Shown here one piece after another: positions 6,587 to 7,961 of a stretch of DNA of 7,961 nucleotides (positions are counted from its first letter, which is position 1; each line of letters opens with the position of its first letter). Where the stretch lies: contig CAMDBK010000130.1 in the NCBI GenBank assembly GCA_945889235.1, forward strand, positions 1-7,961, read 5' to 3'. A program made the translations under genes and the position numbers. The DNA is from Chitinophaga pinensis (GTDB lineage Bacteria > Bacteroidota > Bacteroidia > SXHM01). The notes below the pieces were generated by a model, which was not told the origin of the DNA, did not search any database, and saw nothing but the letters and a program-made list of their open reading frames with translations.

Positions 6587-7351
6587 TTAATGACCGAACA
6601 ATTTCGTCAGCCACATATCCATTATCTCATTAAACTCCTGCGGACGTTCCATCATCGCAGCATGCCCGCATTTATCAATCCAGAATAAATCAGATTGCGG
6701 TAATAATTTATGAAATTCATCAGCTACATCAGCAGGAGTAACAATATCGTTTCGCCCCCATATCAGGCAAAACGGAACATTGAAGTTCTTTAATTCTTCA
6801 GCCATATTATGGCGAATAGCAGACTTGGCAAGCGCCAGCGTACGAATTACTTTTTCCTTATCCTTAATAATTGCAAATACTTCATCCACTAATTCTTTGG
6901 TGGCAGTAGCAGGATCATAAAAAGTAAGTTCCACTTTTTCTTTTATGAAATTGTAATCACCTCTGCGTGGAAACGTACCCCCAAAAGCATTTTCATAAAG
7001 CCCCGAACTTCCGGTAAGTATAACCGAATTAACCTTTGCAGGGTAGTGTTGCATATAAACCAATGAAACGTGTCCGCCTAATGAATTGCCGAGCAGGTTA
7101 ACTTTTGAGTAGCCTTTATAATCAATAAAATCATGTATAAAATCAGCCAGTGCCTGCACGTTGGTTTCCGCCACCGGCATGTCATAAATAGGCATAATGG
7201 GAATTACCACTTTATACTTTCCCGAAAAATGATCCAGTACATCTTTGAAATTACTCAGCGCACCAAATAGTCCGTGAAGCACCACAATTACTGGTCCCTC
7301 ACCACATTCAACGTATTGAAACCTGCCTTCTTTTTTTATTTCGTAATCCAT
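6587..7351 (-). CDS. Alpha/beta-fold hydrolase
   Basis: From the ATG at 7349-7351 the protein has 254 residues and a complete catalytic triad: nucleophile S90 in GNSLGG (88-93), D202 in GRNDIVTP (199-206) and H230 in CGHAAMMERP (229-238). The oxyanion segment is HGLFG (26-30). The layout, with a cap of about 60 residues between strands, is that of the MenH/BioH/MhpC group, so it probably cleaves a small ester, thioester or C-C bond. The substrate is not readable. The open frame runs back 33 more codons to a TTG at 7450 (with an ATG at 7408). I prefer 7351 because the conserved region begins there and a -7 box lies inside the extension. The extension could instead encode a short hydrophobic leader (MNFLWALIPIFVHIDFQAQ). 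The gene lies upstream of engB and divergent from mraZ. Confidence 0.9.
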   Translation of the reverse strand: MDYEIKKEGRFQYVECGEGPVIVVLHGLFGALSNFKDVLDHFSGKYKVVIPIMPIYDMPVAETNVQALADFIHDFIDYKGYSKVNLLGNSLGGHVSLVYMQHYPAKVNSVILTGSSGLYENAFGGTFPRRGDYNFIKEKVELTFYDPATATKELVDEVFAIIKDKEKVIRTLALAKSAIRHNMAEELKNFNVPFCLIWGRNDIVTPADVADEFHKLLPQSDLFWIDKCGHAAMMERPQEFNEIMDMWLTKLFGH

Positions 7352-7374
7352 CTGCGCCTGAAAATCTATGTGGA

Positions 7375-7382
7375 CAAAAATA
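7375..7382 (-). promoter_or_regulatory. -7 promoter box for the hydrolase gene
   Basis: The minus strand reads TATTTTTG, an exact TAnnTTTG match, 23 bases before the ATG at 7351. A TTG in TTTTTTG lies 14 bases upstream of it, somewhat close for a -33 element. This box supports translation from 7351 rather than from 7408 or 7450. Confidence 0.45.
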
Positions 7383-7570
7383 GGAATTAAAGCCCACAAA
7401 AAATTCATCTGAGAAAAGTCATCTAGATTTCGTTTTTGTACAAAAAGCAATCTAAATTCATTTTTATTGAATTACTACCCCACAATACCCCACCATCTTA
7501 ATAACTATTATTTTCCTTTATTAATAAGCCTTTCACTATTCACCAAAGATTGAAAAAACATTAAAAAACA

Positions 7571-7618
7571 AAAGTTTTCAACAATTTGTGGCGGAAAGTG
7601 GGGAATTGTGAAAACTTT
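7571..7618. repeat. Imperfect inverted repeat upstream of mraZ
   Basis: AAAGTTTTCAACAATT (7571-7586) and AATTGTGAAAACTTT (7604-7618) are reverse complements apart from one extra A in the left arm. They give 15 paired bases around a 17-base centre. The centre holds two of the three GTG repeats, and the third lies in the right arm. The element ends 30 bases before the mraZ start, where a repressor would be effective. Confidence 0.85.
7585..7611 (+). promoter_or_regulatory. Candidate MraZ operator: three 10-bp-spaced repeats
   Basis: TTTGTGG (7585), AAAGTGG (7595) and ATTGTGA (7605) place GTG at 7588, 7598 and 7608, exactly one helical turn apart. MraZ is known to bind short direct repeats with this spacing upstream of its own gene: TGGG-type boxes in E. 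coli and AAAGTG[T/G] in mycoplasmas. The middle copy here matches the latter form fully. A weak -7 candidate (TATTTTTA at 7623) lies just downstream, so binding could block transcription of mraZ and the cluster behind it. The site is inferred from pattern and position. Confidence 0.6.
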
Positions 7619-7648
7619 AATCTATTTTTACGCTTTCTAAAAACAGAC

Positions 7649-7961
7649 ATGTCTAATATAACAGGCGATTACAGGTGTAAAATGGATGCAAAAGGCAGAT
7701 TAATCCTGCCCTCTGCACTGTTGAGGCAGTTCCAGAAAGGAACTACTACCGTAGTTATTAAGCGCAGTGTGTATGAAAAATGTTTAGAGCTCTATCCTAA
7801 AAATGTGTGGGACGAAAAAGTAAAAGCCCTCAATGAAATCAATACCTACGAACGTGAGAATCTTGATTTCATCCGCTTTTTCATCAACGGAGCCACCGAA
7901 CTTGAAATTGATTCAAGCAACCGGATACTGCTGCCAAAGATGTTGTTACAACACGCCCAGA
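7649..7961 (+). CDS. mraZ: Transcriptional regulator MraZ (3' end outside window)
   Basis: An ATG at 7649 opens a frame that stays open to the window end, giving 104 complete codons of a protein usually about 150 residues long. Two AbrB-like swapped-hairpin half-sites are visible: DAKGRLILPSALL (13-25), with the conserved D-x-K-G-R-x-x-x-P pattern, and IDSSNRILLPKMLL (87-100). MraZ forms rings that bind repeats upstream of its own gene and normally represses the dcw cell-wall and division cluster. By analogy, rsmH, ftsL and penicillin-binding protein genes are expected to follow outside the window. A candidate operator lies 38-64 bases upstream. No Shine-Dalgarno sequence is present. Confidence 0.96.
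   Translation, partial: MSNITGDYRCKMDAKGRLILPSALLRQFQKGTTTVVIKRSVYEKCLELYPKNVWDEKVKALNEINTYERENLDFIRFFINGATELEIDSSNRILLPKMLLQHAQ

Noticed and set aside
7352..7450. Longer hydrolase with an extra 33 residues, possibly a signal peptide
   Set aside because: It begins at TTG, contains a likely promoter box, and conserved sequence starts at the ATG at 7349-7351. The internal ATG at 7408 with a hydrophobic stretch keeps a small doubt.

Overview
The window looks like ordinary chromosomal DNA from a member of the Bacteroidota. Four things suggest this: AT-rich spacers, TAnnTTTG-type -7 promoter boxes, no obvious Shine-Dalgarno sequences, and the gene order engB - alpha/beta hydrolase - mraZ. The genus cannot be named from this sequence. 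Nearly every gene belongs to a recognisable housekeeping or common accessory family, and I found no convincing novel defence, mobile or biosynthetic system. The unusual material is in the spacers.

Positions 1-87 may hold the last codons of an unidentified plus-strand gene. The minus-strand block 178-2568 holds, in transcription order, an RHH-type antitoxin, a MazF/PemK-type toxin and uvrC (excision repair nuclease). The antitoxin and toxin overlap by 11 bases, and 22 bases separate the toxin from uvrC, so the three could share a transcript. The end of uvrC runs into a perfect 25-bp inverted repeat that supplies its last codons and its stop. Divergently, pyrG (CTP synthase) runs on the plus strand at 2700-4316. 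It converges on a minus-strand putative outer-membrane beta-barrel gene (4396-5100), with a second kind of inverted repeat between them. A plus-strand gene for a membrane-anchored SRPBCC-domain protein follows (5217-5801). It ends at a strong intrinsic terminator, which also separates it from convergent engB.

engB (ribosome-biogenesis GTPase, 5898-6503) lies downstream of an alpha/beta hydrolase gene (6587-7351), both on the minus strand. A third kind of periodic inverted repeat fills the gap between them. A divergent spacer of about 297 bases (7352-7648) separates the hydrolase from mraZ, which is cut off by the window end and is normally the first gene of the division and cell-wall (dcw) cluster. 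That spacer holds a minus-strand -7 box for the hydrolase. Just before mraZ it holds three GTG-centred repeats spaced exactly 10 bp apart inside an imperfect inverted repeat, a good candidate MraZ operator. I see nothing specific in the AT-rich stretch 7383-7570.

The genes do not form one pathway. They cover DNA repair, nucleotide synthesis, ribosome assembly and the start of the cell-division cluster, plus a toxin-antitoxin pair and two envelope proteins of unknown role.
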